64,000 nt of DNA from Petrolisthes cinctipes (GCA_033782935.1 JAWQEG010001543.1:186001-250000), one strand, 5' to 3'; positions 1 to 11,533 are shown, counted from the first letter of the stretch. Numbers and translations are program-made. The notes: generated by a model from the sequence alone, not told the origin.

Positions 1-1012
1 ACTCGTACTAACTAACTAACTAACCTCTATTTACTCGTACAGACTAACTAACTAACCTCTATTTACTCGTACATACTAACTAACCAACCTCTATTTACTC
101 GTACTAACTAACTAACTAACTAACCTCTATTTACTCGTACAGACTAACTAACTAACCAACCTCTATTTACTCGTACTAACTAACTAACTAACTAACTAAC
201 CTCTATCTACTCGTACAGACTAACTAACTAACCTCTATTTACTCGTACAGACTAACTAACCTCTATTTACTCGTACAGACTAACTAACTAACCAACCTCT
301 ATTTACTCGTACTAACTAACTAACTAACTAACTAACCTCTATCTACTCGTACAGACTAACTAACTAACCTCTATTTACTCGTACAGACTAACTAACCAAC
401 CTCTATTTACTCGTACAGACTAACTAACCTCTATTTACTCGTACAGACTAACTAACTAACCAACCTCTATCTACTCGTACAGACTAACTAACTAACTAAC
501 CTCTATTTACTCATACAGACTAACTAACTAACCAACCTCTATTTACTCGTACTAACTAACTAACTAACTAACTAACCTCTATTTACTCGTACAGACTAAC
601 TAACTAACCTCTATTTACTCGTACAGACTAACTAACTAACCTCTATTTACTCGTACTAACTAACTAATTAACTAACCTCTATTTACTCGTACAGACTAAC
701 TAACTAACCAACCTCTATTTACTCGTACTAACTAACTAACTAACCAACCTCTATTTACTCGTACTAACTAACTAACTAACCAACCTCTATCTACTCGTAC
801 AGACTAACCAACCTCTATCTACTCGTACTAACTAACCTCTATCTACTCGTACTAACTAACTAACCTCTATTTACTCGTACAGACTAACTAACTAACCTCT
901 ATTTACTCGTACTAACTAACTAACCTCTATTTACTCGTACTAACTAACTAACTAACCTCTATTTACTCGTACTAACTAACAAACTAACTAACCTCTATTT
1001 ACTCGTACTCAC
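1..1012. repeat. Minisatellite of ~30 units abutting a splice donor
   Basis: About 30 imperfect units of ACCTCTATTTACTCGTAC separated by variable runs of (CTAA)n or AGACTAACTAAC fill the first kilobase and probably continue off the window. The array stops exactly at the 5' splice site of the minus-strand exon at 1013-1131. Read on the minus strand each unit is TACGAGTAAATAGAG followed by GTTAGT or GTTGGT. This resembles the true exon end and donor, TACGAGCAGACAGAG followed by GTGAGT (16 of 20 positions alike over the core). The array therefore looks seeded from the exon-intron boundary. Confidence 0.95.
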
Positions 1013-1214
1013 CTCTGTCTGCTCGTATTCTGTGGTGGAGTGGTCGACCCAAACTTTGCCTGGGGTGATGGCAGACAGCAGACCCTCGCCTCCCTCTGCC
1101 ACAGTCTTCACGTTGGCAGGCTTCGGCAGACCTGTTTTTGTTGTTGGTTATAACGTTTCTCTTAATTAATGGTATGTATGTAGGTTAGATTCACAGCTCA
1201 TTAAATATTGTGGG

Positions 1215-1257
<43 letters not shown>

Positions 1258-1313
1258 GAACTCAGAGAGTGATAATATTAAACTTATAAAAAGTATTATT
1301 TTCCTTATTTTCC

Positions 1314-1354
<41 letters not shown>

Positions 1355-2873
1355 GAACTCAGAGGGTGGTGTTATTAAATATTTCTTACTTCGACGATCA
1401 GTTCTCTTCGTCGGTCAGTTCCTATGAGTTTGCAATGAGAATTTCATTAACGACGAAATATCTCATTAACCCCGAGCCTTAATTTTCCCTTGTGTGATAA
1501 AAAATAAAAAAAAATAAAAAAAATGTAACCTGATGAGTTACTGTAGAATGTGAGACTCTGTGGAGAATTGTAATTGATCGTATATTGATTTACATGAACA
1601 TTGGGCATGAGGAAAATGTCAACCAGAAAAATCCTCAATACCAATTTAATGAGAATATTGTTATCAAGAAATACGACTGCAGGACCATGCTTGAAATTTC
1701 ACCTTCCCTAGGACCTCGTGTTGTAGCTAGAAAATCGGAGGTTAGAGAGTCCTTCAAATATTGCCACGAAACACCATGTATATTGAAGGAGCTTGTTTCG
1801 TGGCATAGTCAGGAGGAATCAGAAGCCACCAAGTCTTATACACGATCACAGGGTTCTTAACTAAACGTGATGGGAGCTGGCGACATTTTACTAACTATGG
1901 GCACTTGGCACCATCTGCGCCAAAAGGGGGAAAAAAAGTTGAAAAATGAAGCTTCCATGGGATGTAGAGATAAAACTAACCATAGGACATTCTTTCAAAT
2001 AGTTTCATTGTCTTTCCCAGCTCATTTCTCTCATGCTGCAGTAACTAATGAAACACAAACCTGACTTAAGCTAAGCTAAGTTTACCTAACCGAGTTGTTC
2101 GTAATAGCACTATAATAGTGCTGAGCCAGTATACAGTTCGTAATAATGAGAGCGGGCGACTCTCACACCGGCCACGTGCACCAAAATTTTAAAAGGGTGA
2201 AATTCACATTTCTACAATTGATACATCTTATAATTATGCCCACCTCCTCCTGCGGTATTTTTTCTTATTCTTAAGCAGTATATCATTGTAAAATTGTTAT
2301 CCTTAGAATATAAACCAATTTTAACGGTGGGTTAAATTCATATTAATCCAATACTGGTTCCTTATTTTGTAACGGAACAGCTGACCACTGAAACTTTCCC
2401 TCCTCCGAACCTCCCTTCTGCCACACCCCGACACCTTGCACCACTCAGGATTAATAAAATATTCTAATTAATATTTTATTAATTCTGGCACCGTTGATCG
2501 AATCTTTGAACTTAAATGGCTGGTTGTGATTCATCGCCCCCAGGGATCGATCGGGACACACCTTCCGACCGCCAGTGTACAAAGAACAATTAAAAATGAA
2601 AACTGCTGTAAAAAATAACAAGAAGACTTGGACCAAACGGTTGACTGGAATAATAAATGGCAAGTGAAGTTTAATGAAGATAAGTGTTATGTTATTAAAT
2701 TACAAGCTTGACTCAATCCTGTAAAGATCAAAATAGGTAAGAACAAGCTACTTTAAACCTGTACACACACACATAAACTACTGAAAACTTGTACACACAC
2801 ACAGACATACACTACTGAAAACCTGCACACACACATTACTGAAAACCTGACACACACACACATTACTGAAAAC

Positions 2874-2911
<38 letters not shown>

Positions 2912-3478
2912 ATTACTGAAAACCTCTACACACACACACACATACACATTACTGAAAACCTCTACACACACACACATACACATTACTGAAAACCTCTACA
3001 CAGTACACACACACACACACACACACACGTATATACTCACAGGTGAAGACAACATCGCAAGCCTTAATGATCTGTGCTGGTGTGTGCAGTATTGGGGTGC
3101 CCTGAGGTAAGGTGGCCAGGCGTGATGGATCGGGATCAAGGGCAGCCGTCACTGTGTAGCCCTCACGGTGAAGGTTGTGGGCCACTGCCTGTCCTGAAGG
3201 GGCCGCCGACCAGAAAGGAAAGGTATTGAGTGGTTTGAGTTTCGTAGCCTGGGTTTCGAGGAAGAGCTGCTGACACATAAAAGATGGATTCTGTCTGTAA
3301 GTTACATACCCACTTGTCCGCAGCCGATTATCCCGATTTTGGTGTCCTTTGAGGTGGTTGTGAGGTTTCGGACGAGGTTTAACGACAGTATTCGTCCCGA
3401 CATCCCGCACTGGCCACGGCTTGGACGCAGTAGCCAGGGTGATGCTCTGTTCACTGCAGACCTTCCTAGCGCCTGCAT
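1013..3478 (-). CDS. Mitochondrial beta-hydroxyacid dehydrogenase, 5' part (3-HIBADH family)
   Basis: Model: complement(join(<1013..1131, 3041..3193, 3310..3478)). The start at 3478 (MQALGRSAVN) opens an Arg/Ser-rich, acid-poor leader of about 45 residues, as expected for mitochondrial import. A Rossmann dinucleotide motif, IGIIGCGQVGQAVAHNL, follows and is created across the exon 1/2 join. Exon 2 carries the second Rossmann strand (YTVTAALDPD) and ends in DVVFT. Exon 3 carries CLPKPANVKTV and the family signature VDHSTTEYEQTE, where the substrate-binding serine of 3-hydroxyisobutyrate dehydrogenase-type enzymes sits. All joins are GT-AG and in phase. Family members oxidise beta-hydroxyacids with NAD(P), often in valine or semialdehyde metabolism; the exact substrate cannot be told. 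The C-terminal domain is missing because the gene runs off the left edge past the minisatellite. Confidence 0.85.
1132..3040. other. Intron 2 of the dehydrogenase gene
   Basis: A 1.9-kb intron with no supported gene. It holds (TTA)n runs at 1215-1257 and 1314-1352, an AT-rich stretch at 2440-2480, and a hairpin-like remnant at about 1730-1830 that contains TTCGTGGCATAG, the motif of the dispersed palindromic family described at 3966. The short open frames here have no recognisable domain. Confidence 0.7.
2758..3030. repeat. (CA)n with interspersed 35-40 bp repeat
   Basis: Runs of (AC)n alternate with the phrase ATTACTGAAAACCTCTACAC at least six times, forming a compound minisatellite. It ends about 10 bases short of the donor of exon 2 (3041) of the dehydrogenase gene. 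Confidence 0.9.
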
Positions 3479-3675
3479 TTTCCCGCGCAAAAATTCGACT
3501 GCACCAGCTGGAGTGACGTTTCTTGGAGGGAAAAAAATAAAAAAATGTGTGGAACGTTCAAACATGGATGAAAATTAAAATACCTTTCACGAACATTAAA
3601 TTCATAGCTCGAGAGAGAGTGGCAACGCCACAACTCCTCTCACCGCCATCAGTTGTGAACTTGTGATAATATTAC

Positions 3676-3766
3676 TATAGTACCAGTAGTGTGTCCCGGT
3701 TATGTCCCGGCAGTTTGTCCTGGTTAGGTCCCGGTAGTTTGCTCCAGTTAGGTCCAGGTAGTTTGC

Positions 3767-3822
<56 letters not shown>

Positions 3823-3825
3823 TTC
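3676..3825. repeat. GTCCCGGTAGTTTG repeat followed by (TA)n
   Basis: Four tandem ~25-bp variants of GGTTAGGTCCCGGTAGTTTG at 3690-3768 run straight into a (TA)n tract at about 3768-3820. The same 25-bp phrase recurs in quantity at 33.7-35.3 kb and once near 37.4 kb, so it is a dispersed family. Confidence 0.85.
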
Positions 3826-3965
3826 TCTGCATCCATATTGATACATCACTATACATACATACATACAACATCACTATACATACATACAACATCACAATAA
3901 ATACATACCTACATACAGCATAACTACAGCTCATACATACGCAAGTGGAAATAAAGCCAACTTCT

Positions 3966-4133
3966 GCTGAGGAGGATATCTTGTTGGTAAATTGGACTGT
4001 CTCTTATTCCTCCAAACTATGACAGGAAACAGATGTCCTCAATGGTATTAATATGGGATCTGTTTCGTCGCTTAGTTTGGAGGCAGTAGCAGCCCCTTTT
4101 CAATTGACCAACAAGAGAAGGTCCCCTAAGAAC
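3966..4133. mobile_element. Palindromic MITE, family C
   Basis: An imperfect inverted repeat. The left arm, with CTTGTTGGTAAATTGG then CCTCCAAACTATGACAGGAA, is mirrored by GTTTGGAGG and CAATTGACCAACAAGAG on the right. Related copies appear near 5.3, 19.0, 24.4, 49.0 and 51.7 kb. No coding capacity. Confidence 0.75.
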
Positions 4134-4653
4134 AGTTAAGGTGAATAATTACGAACGGGAACGTAGGCTATACTGTATAATGATGAAGATATCGACTTGA
4201 GACGTTGACTGGCTGCCTCAACACCTTCGATTACCAAGCCATGTAGCCTACATAGATGGAGACCAAACCGCTGTGTAACAATTAATGTATCTTTTATTAT
4301 CAGTCGACATTCTCCATCGTTGCCAAAAGCCTAATAGTAACTTTATGTGGATTACCACTCCTTTATACATTGCTGCGGCTCTTATTTCAGGCCAAAATAT
4401 ACACTTAGTCCTTCGATAGTGTAAGGATAATTATGGGGACTATTTTCAAACACGAATGATTTGGTTTTCAGTACGACACGATTGGTACAAAATGAAAAAT
4501 TAAAGAAATGTGGAAAAATGACAAGACGTACTATGGTTGCTGAAATAAATGACGTCACGCCTATAGATCACTGCTATTGGTTCATTTCTTAGGCTTCGTG
4601 GGAATTGTCACGTGTTTATCTCCTGGCAGTTAATTTTAATGGGAAAGTACTAG

Positions 4654-4873
4654 TACAATTGGCCACAAGAATTCGTACACCTATTTTTTTGTTTCGAGGG
4701 TTTACAACATAGCCTACAGAAAATGTAAGACTACGTAGCCTATCTCCAATACAATATTTAGTATTAGGTTTGTTGTTTTGCAGTCCCTTGGGTAGACCAT
4801 TCATTATAGTATTTTCAGAATAATTATCACTCATTCCTAATAGTCTGCGAAAGGATTTTTGTGGCCAACTGTA
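4654..4873. mobile_element. Tc1/mariner-type MITE, family B copy 1
   Basis: A ~220-bp element with terminal inverted repeats starting TACAATTGGCCACAAGAATT and ending GTGGCCAACTGTA. The TA ends fit Tc1/mariner target duplications. It shares its interior phrase TTAGGTTTGTTGTTTTGCAG with copies at 6126 and 9448. Non-coding. Confidence 0.8.
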
Positions 4874-5298
4874 CGGTACAATGTTGAAAGTAAATCTAGA
4901 GCAACTGCCAGAAGGGTAGGCGGGACCCATGAAAATACACACGTACACACACACGAAAACATAACAGAATGAAACACGAGAATACAGACAAATATTTACA
5001 TTATGACCTATACTTAAATTCTTTGAAGTGATAATGTAAACCTAGCTCGTACTTCAAGATGAGCTAAATGGTCCCCTGCTTCGAAATGAGCCGGCGGATG
5101 AATAAGTTCGCTTCATTTCCACCTGAGAAAATATGAGCCAATTAATAGTGATGTTGTAACACTATTGAAATGCAGAGGAAAAAAACAGACATACAGGATA
5201 CATCTCATGGTGTAAAATTAATTAACTATGTTGTTAAAATAGAAACTGGTTCAAAATGTAACTGTATCTGGTCATATTATAGCGTTTAATTATTTAGG

Positions 5299-5594
5299 GG
5301 AGATTCTCATGATGGTGAATTGGGAGGCCTGTGATTCCTACAAACTATGCCAAGAAAGAGACTATCCCAATGTTACCTTTAATGGAGGATCTGTTTCGTG
5401 GTGTAGTTAGGAGGAATCGGTAGCCTTCAAATTTATCAACAAAAGAATCTCCCCTTAATTTTTAAGATACAGAAATTGTAAGACTGAGTAACTGCAATCA
5501 TCGAGTCACTTAGTAGACCATTCATTGCAGTACTTCCAAAACAATGACCCCTCTTTCCATATAGCCTGTGTAAGAATTTCTGTGGCCAACCGTA
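5299..5594. mobile_element. Family C MITE next to a half copy of family B
   Basis: 5299-5455 is a family C palindrome (ATTCCTACAAACTATGCCAAG on the left, GTAGTTAGGAGGAATCGG on the right, and GGGGAGATTCT at 5299 mirrored by AGAATCTCCCC at 5445). It is followed directly by the right half of a family B element (5461-5594) ending CTGTGGCCAACCGTACA, whose left terminal repeat is missing. Confidence 0.65.
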
Positions 5595-6125
5595 CATACA
5601 TGAGGAAGGATGCGTATTTATGCTGCCGACTGTACAGTACACACATCGTCCCTTCATATATAGCCAACATGTTCTGGGCAAGCAAGATAACCTAAATAAT
5701 CTCCTCGAATCAAAGATAATGGAGATAGAAGTAACAACGCTGTCAGAAGGGCCAAAATCCACGCGTTGTCACTGTCGCCTGACCAACGGTGGAAGTATAG
5801 GAAAATGATCCATAGGGTCTTTTGTGGTATGGTTCTGTATTCCACCAGGTCATTACACATAGTCTCTTTACCTGATCAGTCTGTGTTAGAATCTGGCACT
5901 GTGAGGTGATATTATTATTGGTCAAGGCTATAGTTCAATACAAATTAAATTAACCTTTAATTGTTAATGCGTCATAAACAGTTCACTATGAATCTCAAAC
6001 AACGGATATAACATTGTTAATTAACCTGAGATCTAATGTGATGATATAATGAGCTGATGAGAGGTGTAGTGTTTGTGTCAAGATAAGAGCTGCTATAAGT
6101 TGGTCCATCCATCCATTGCAGTGAT

Positions 6126-6330
6126 GTACAGTACTATTGGCCACAAGAATTCGTACACACCCTGTTGCTTTCGAGGGATGTGTAAAACTACGTAACAGCA
6201 ATACATCATTATTATTAGGTTTGTTGTTTTACAGTCACCGAGTTATTTGGTAGATCATTCATTGTAGTACTTCCAGAATAATGACCTCGCTTTATAATGT
6301 CCCAATGTACGAATACTTTGGTCAACTGTA
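6126..6330. mobile_element. Tc1/mariner-type MITE, family B copy 2
   Basis: Left end TACTATTGGCCACAAGAATT and right end TTTGGTCAACTGTA enclose the family interior, including TTAGGTTTGTTGTTTTACAG. Non-coding; same family as the copies at 4654 and 9448. Confidence 0.75.
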
Positions 6331-6607
6331 CTGTACGTAGATTGTAATATGTAATCAACTGTACACGTATAGGAGGGAGGCTTTGATTTGTGTTCAGTGG
6401 CTTTTTTGTTTATTGTTGCTATAAGGCATACAGCAAAGAAGAAGGCCAGAGCATGCTGACCAACCCCCAAACAATTTTTAAACTTGTACAAAAATTATTG
6501 AAATAAAAATGCAAAGGTTCAAAGGAAACAAATGTCAATTAAAATATACAGATATATATGGACCAATATTATAATGGAAATGCCATGAGCTTTATAGGAA
6601 CTAAGTA

Positions 6608-6608
6608 G

Positions 6609-6676
<68 letters not shown>
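6608..6676. repeat. (TTA)n microsatellite
   Basis: About 23 uninterrupted ATT/TTA units. The tract ends a few bases before the pyrimidine-rich TCTCTCTTTAG acceptor that precedes the start codon of the 6711 gene, so length changes here could affect splicing of the leader. Confidence 0.95.
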
Positions 6677-6710
6677 GTCTCTCTTTAGGTGAGGGAGGCA
6701 GGGAGGCATC

Positions 6711-7085
6711 ATGGAGACCCTTGTGTTGACTGGGATAGTGTTGGCAAGCGTGGTGGTGGGTGGGATTGTGGTCGCCCTCGCTGCCTACATCATAATCCGC
6801 TGCTCCAACGACAACGACAGTAACGACAACAAACTAACAACCACAGTTTCCTACAGTAACCATCACCACCAGCAGGAGCCCCAGGTGAGTGCTTATATAT
6901 ATTCGTAATATCCTTTTAAACTAATGGAACAACAAACATCTGATGAGATTTTAAATACTTCTACTGATATATAAAGACCTATAAACTCAATCTTATCTGT
7001 TGCATATAAAGGTTATAAGATTGATCTAGTTCACAAAATTTGGGCTATTTAATTTGTCGATGCACATTAAACTAAGAGACTGTTG

Positions 7086-7128
<43 letters not shown>

Positions 7129-8047
7129 TACCTGTAAATATAATCAAAGATGTCAATGTTCCAACTCGCCACAGTGAAAAATGGTTTATCCGTGAGAGAA
7201 CTATATAAGCTAGGTCATAATGGTACCAAGGTTTGGAGCCATTGACTAGAATGTAAGGTTTCCTAATTAGAGGAAACTGTGGGACTTGGTATGTAAGTTA
7301 GGGAACATAATATTATATGCTGCCAATCTTATGCTTTTTCGCAAATGTAAGAAACAACTTTAGTTACAGTAGAATTATTTTCTGCCATTGCACTAATTAC
7401 GTACCTGACGATCGAAGTTCCAGATACCGTATCCTGAGGACACTAATGAGTCAACGTACGTAAGCTACAGAGAGCAGTCAGAAGATATGGTGGATGGCGG
7501 GCAATCCAAGTATCGTCCTCCCAGCATAGATCCCAAAGAACTAAGGGGACCGGGCTTCAAGTACAACCTTCCACAGCGCTTCCAGAAGTACACACCTAAA
7601 GAAGACCAACCGGAACAGCAACAGCAAGACATCTGGCGCCAAACTTCACACGTTCCTACTACTCACGACAGGCGCCGAAATTCATACATCCCTCCTCAAG
7701 ATTTGCGCCAACACTCATACATGCCCGACAACAAAAGAGCGCTTTCCCGCAACCCTTCTGCCCCATCTCCTTACAAGCGTCACTCCATTAGTGTACCATA
7801 TATTCAGCACCAACGGCACCAACAATACAGGCCCATCCAACAGGCAGGGCAGAAAAAGGAAGAGGAGCTGTTGTACTTCCGCCTAACCACACCAACAGAC
7901 TACTTTACACCCGCTGCGCAGGAACACAACCGCCAGCAGCCGCGAATATGGCCTTCACCCGTCGACCCCCTTCCCAGGCCACACAAATACCACACCCACA
8001 ATAAAGAACCTGACCCAGCCTGGATCGCTAACAACTACTGGATATGA
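6711..8047 (+). CDS. Orphan single-pass membrane protein with long Pro/Gln/Arg-rich tail
   Basis: Model: join(6711..6884, 7424..8047), 265 aa, phase-0 GT-AG join. I chose the ATG at 6711 because a likely acceptor (TTTAG, ends 6688) lies just upstream and the same frame then meets a TGA, so no upstream exon can extend it. Residues about 5-28 (VLTGIVLASVVVGG then IVVALAAYIII) form one hydrophobic helix with only four residues before it, which suggests a type III or signal-anchor topology. The remaining 230 residues are low-complexity and probably cytosolic: a His cluster, many Gln and Pro, repeated Arg-rich/Ser-Tyr phrases (RRRNSYIP, RQHSYMP, KRHSISVP) that look like basophilic kinase sites, and a C-terminal NNYWI. 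I recognise no family. The next gene on this strand (18649) also encodes a TM protein with a Pro/Arg/Tyr-rich tail, so the two may belong together; this is inference. Confidence 0.7.
6885..7423. other. Intron of the 6711 gene
   Basis: Starts GTGAGTGC and ends GTTCCAG. It contains an A-run followed by (TA)n at 7086-7130 and a short inverted repeat around AGGTTTCCTAATTAGAGGAAACTGTGGGA at 7256-7284 (AGGTTTCC against GGAAACT). No gene. Confidence 0.7.
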
Positions 8048-8051
8048 GTGA

Positions 8052-8054
<3 letters not shown>

Positions 8055-8120
<66 letters not shown>
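8055..8120. repeat. (TA)n microsatellite in the 3' region
   Basis: About 33 TA units beginning eight bases after the stop codon at 8047, so the tract probably lies in the 3' UTR of the membrane-protein gene. Confidence 0.95.
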
Positions 8121-8126
<6 letters not shown>

Positions 8127-8492
8127 GTAAATTACTTGCAATATGCTTCATGTACTCATATACGATTTAAATTTCCAAGCATGCTGCTTAGGCTTTGTAG
8201 GTTAAAACTCTCTATATTTTTCAGATGTGTTATATGTGTGTGTTGTTTAAAAAAAATAATTCAATGCTACGTTTAAATAATAAGAGGTCGGGCGATGCTC
8301 ACCAACACCCACGAGTAAGGACTCATGACGATGTGTGACGTCATGAGCAGCTAGGGGGACGGGTTTTTATCAGCAAGTGCCTCAACTATTTTACTGTATA
8401 TATGGTTTTACTTAATGTAAGAAAATAGCACGATTTTGTGTTTTTCTTCAGCATTAACATTTGGTGTTTGTATGTTGCCTGTACAGCTTGAC

Positions 8493-8714
8493 TTTTTTTT
8501 CCGGGAGGAGGGGGGGGGGCGGATCACGCCGCTCAACCCCCTAAGGGCCTAAGCAGATGCGAGAAGACAGCCCAAGTCATGATATACAAGCCCCAAGCAC
8601 TGGCTATAGGGATATGGATAAGCACCACCAATCCACCTCGATATCTGAGGCCGGGGTGCGAACCACCAATCTCTGGCAGGCACTACTCTACCACTGAACC
8701 GCCGAGGTCTGACT
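8493..8714 (-). mobile_element. tRNA-Gly-derived SINE
   Basis: Read on the minus strand the element opens with a tRNA-like head. There is an A-box-like GGTTCAGTGGTAGAG, a CCTGCCA segment matching the anticodon loop of tRNA-Gly(GCC), and a B-box-like GGTTCGCACCCC. A ~130-bp unrelated body follows (8501-8640), and the element ends in an A8 tail at 8493-8500. Head, body and A-tail together fit a SINE. The 3' half of the tRNA is degenerate, so it is not a functional tRNA. Only one clear copy is visible. Confidence 0.75.
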
Positions 8715-9447
8715 CATAATGTAAAGTGACTCTTATTAAGTGAGGGGAGGGAGGGATGATTCTGTTGGTGAAAATGGAGGGTAAAGTTTCCTCCATGCAC
8801 AATCTGCCACAAAACACTACGTATGCTAAGGAAGTCTGTCTTTTGTGACATCGTATGCACTTTTCCACAATCCTCCTAACAAAATTTAATGGAAAGGTTG
8901 AAGGTTGTTTGCATTGTATTTACTAGTATGTCAACGGCACCACCACGTACGGGCCAAGGGTTATAGACTAGTCTACACCACGGTTATTCTCTCGACCGTG
9001 GACTTGTAACACTGTCTATAAATCTTGGTACGGGCCGGGAAGGCACACTTCTCTCAGGCACAGATAATTAAAGAAAAAAACAGAGATAAGGGAAAACCAA
9101 ATACTGAAGGACAATCAAGTAAGGATATAATGAAAAAGCTGAAAAAAGGGACGATAATTAAGAAATAAGATTTTATAACTAATGGGATGTCTGTTGTTGG
9201 AAAAGGAGAGGGAATACTTACGGACTTTGCAGGAGGGACGCATATTCCCATTCCCTGATACATTTTAGTCTAGCCCCCCCCCCCCCCCTCGGTAGGGTAT
9301 TAGGTTACGTTAAATTAAGATCGACTTGAGTCTGAATTTCCGTTAACTTTTCGTGGGAAACACATTGAAAATATTTTGGAAACTGAGATGAGGTTAGTTA
9401 GAGTTAGGACCCGAGCGTCAAACAAGCTTCAGCCTGCCCCCTCATTG
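8715..9447. other. Gene-free stretch
   Basis: 8750-8885 holds a palindromic remnant (TTCTGTTGGTGAAAATGGAGG and TCCACAATCCTCC) reminiscent of MITE family C. 9276-9289 is a C-run. No coding region or RNA gene could be supported. Confidence 0.55.
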
Positions 9448-9662
9448 TACAGTTGGCCGCAAGAATTCGTAAACAGGCTATATGGAAAGAGAGGTCAATA
9501 TTTTGGAAGTACTGTAATAAGTGGTCTACCATGTGACTCAGTGATTAGCAAAACAACAAACCTAATATAGTTTTGTATTGTAGTTGCGTAGTCTTACATT
9601 TTCTGTATGTTGTAAACCCTGGAAAACCACAACATGTTTACCAATTCTTTTGGCCAATAGTA
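9448..9662. mobile_element. Tc1/mariner-type MITE, family B copy 3
   Basis: TACAGTTGGCCGCAAGAATT on the left and AATTCTTTTGGCCAATAGTA on the right. The interior carries AACAACAAACCTAATA, the inverse of the TTAGGTTTGTTGTTTT phrase of copies 1 and 2, so it is inserted in the other orientation. Confidence 0.8.
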
Positions 9663-10693
9663 CAAGTCGCTCACACAGAACGGGAAAATGTGGGAGGGAC
9701 AGGCTATACTGATTCATCGAAAATTTAGGCGACTACAAATCAGATCCTCTACACATACTCTAGAGGCATCGGTAGGCCTCCAAATCACCCACAACAGTAT
9801 AATTGAATACCCTATAATAATAATACAGGATAAGCAATGCGACCTGTTCGAGTTATAATCACTGAGCTACTTTTAAATTACCCTCGAACATCATTTATAA
9901 TAATACTGACAAAATGAAATGTGTGTTTATCAGATTACACCACTCTTGACTACAACGAATTGACGCTATCTGTACACGCAACAGCTGGTATTGTTGACAG
10001 TGAAGGTTGATGGTTGTGGTGTGTCAATATATTACCATTCGATGAAGGCATAAAGTGACTGTGGTATAAACAATGACTTTTTTATCCCATTATTTGGCGT
10101 AGCATACATCTTGCCTGAATGAGATTAATATGTAATTATACTCATATTATACATAAAAAAAAAAACACAGGAAAGCAATTTCCAGTGTACAAAAAATAAC
10201 ATCGGGAAATAAATATGATCGTGGTGTGTGGTCTTTGTAATCACCCCCCCCCCCCTATTGGAAGACTACCTGCAATGCCAATAAACTAATTATTATTTTG
10301 TACCTTGATTATATACGAATAAAAGAATCTGATTTTGCTGTACAATGTTTGGAAGCTAGCTATGTAGATTTCAAATTCCACACAACTATAGCCTATATAG
10401 TACAGTATATCCATCTCATATTTCATTGATGGGTCGCAATAATGAATTAATTGACAAAGCAAATTACTAAATAAGATATTACAGTTATTACCAGTTCACA
10501 CATACATAACAATAGCCAGTGTCTGTTATCAACGAGATTGGTATGCATGTTCTTATCTTCGTTATCTCAGCCAAATATTCTATCTTTGTCTATCACTCGC
10601 TTCCAAGCCTGAACAGCTAATGCCTGTAACCTAACCTAGTCAGACGTAACCTAACACTGTCTATCATTCATTCAATCTTGCACCTCCACAAAT

Positions 10694-10747
<54 letters not shown>

Positions 10748-11379
10748 CCTAAACAACTGCACCTAAAATATATATGCAACCTAACCCAGGCTAGCCTAAC
10801 ACTTTATATATAATATTATAACTAAGCTTACACGACAGTCCTTAGCCGAACTGAAGTACACACACACACACACAGTGAAAAAATAAAAATCCTGGACGCG
10901 ATTTTCTGCTTGTAATAGTACACTCGCTGACCATAAAATCTCGCCCACCACTGGCAGAATCGAAGTCCCAGAACTGAAGTAGGCGGTTTCTAGACGAGGC
11001 CACACACAACATCTCAACAAATGGAAGTTTTGAGCAGGATGTGGGCTGTCGTCCAGAAACCGTCTGCTCCAGATTTCGGCCGGGCTTTGACTCGGGTGGG
11101 CTATATTTTAAAAACAGCAGGTGTACAATTTCATTATGCTTCAACTTCTGGATTGTAAGTCATCAGTAGTCTAGCTGTGACTTGTGTGAGGCCCCGAGAT
11201 GATTGGGTAAAGTTTTGAGGTATTGGGGGTTCTCATGGGTCATATTCAAGAACATTCGTGAATTTCGTGGTGTTGACGATGGCGTAGTACTGGTACGATC
11301 GCTCTGTTGTTTGTCTATGGAACCATTGTAGTGGTACCACGCCATTGTATGCACCACTAATGTTATTGACTATGGCCAC
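9663..11379. other. Gene-free stretch with microsatellites
   Basis: Contains a C-run at 10243-10254, (TA)n at 10696-10745 and (CA)n at 10858-10874. The open frames at 10796-11144 cross the repeats and show no domain. The end may include the terminal region of the broken transposon whose transposase begins at 11380, but I could not pair its ends. Confidence 0.5.
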
Positions 11380-11533
11380 ATGTTTCACACAAGCCGCATA
11401 TCGGTGGAGGATAAGCAGAAGATAATTGACAAACACGAGGCAAACAAAGATTTCCTTATCACCCTAGCTGATCTAGGCATTAAGAAAACAACAGCGTATG
11501 GCATCATACGAAATTACCAAAACACGGGGCACG

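Noticed and set aside
1..1012. CRISPR-like array of short repeats
   Set aside because: Spacers are just variable (CTAA)n runs, the repeats are not palindromic, and the context is a eukaryotic intron; it is a minisatellite.
2949..3410. 153-aa minus-strand frame covering the dehydrogenase region as a single exon
   Set aside because: It runs through (CA)n repeats and in the wrong frame for exon 1; the three-exon model restores the Rossmann motif across splice sites.
8640..8714. Functional tRNA-Gly gene
   Set aside because: The A and B boxes are recognisable, but the acceptor stem does not pair and an unrelated body with an A-tail follows; it is a SINE head.
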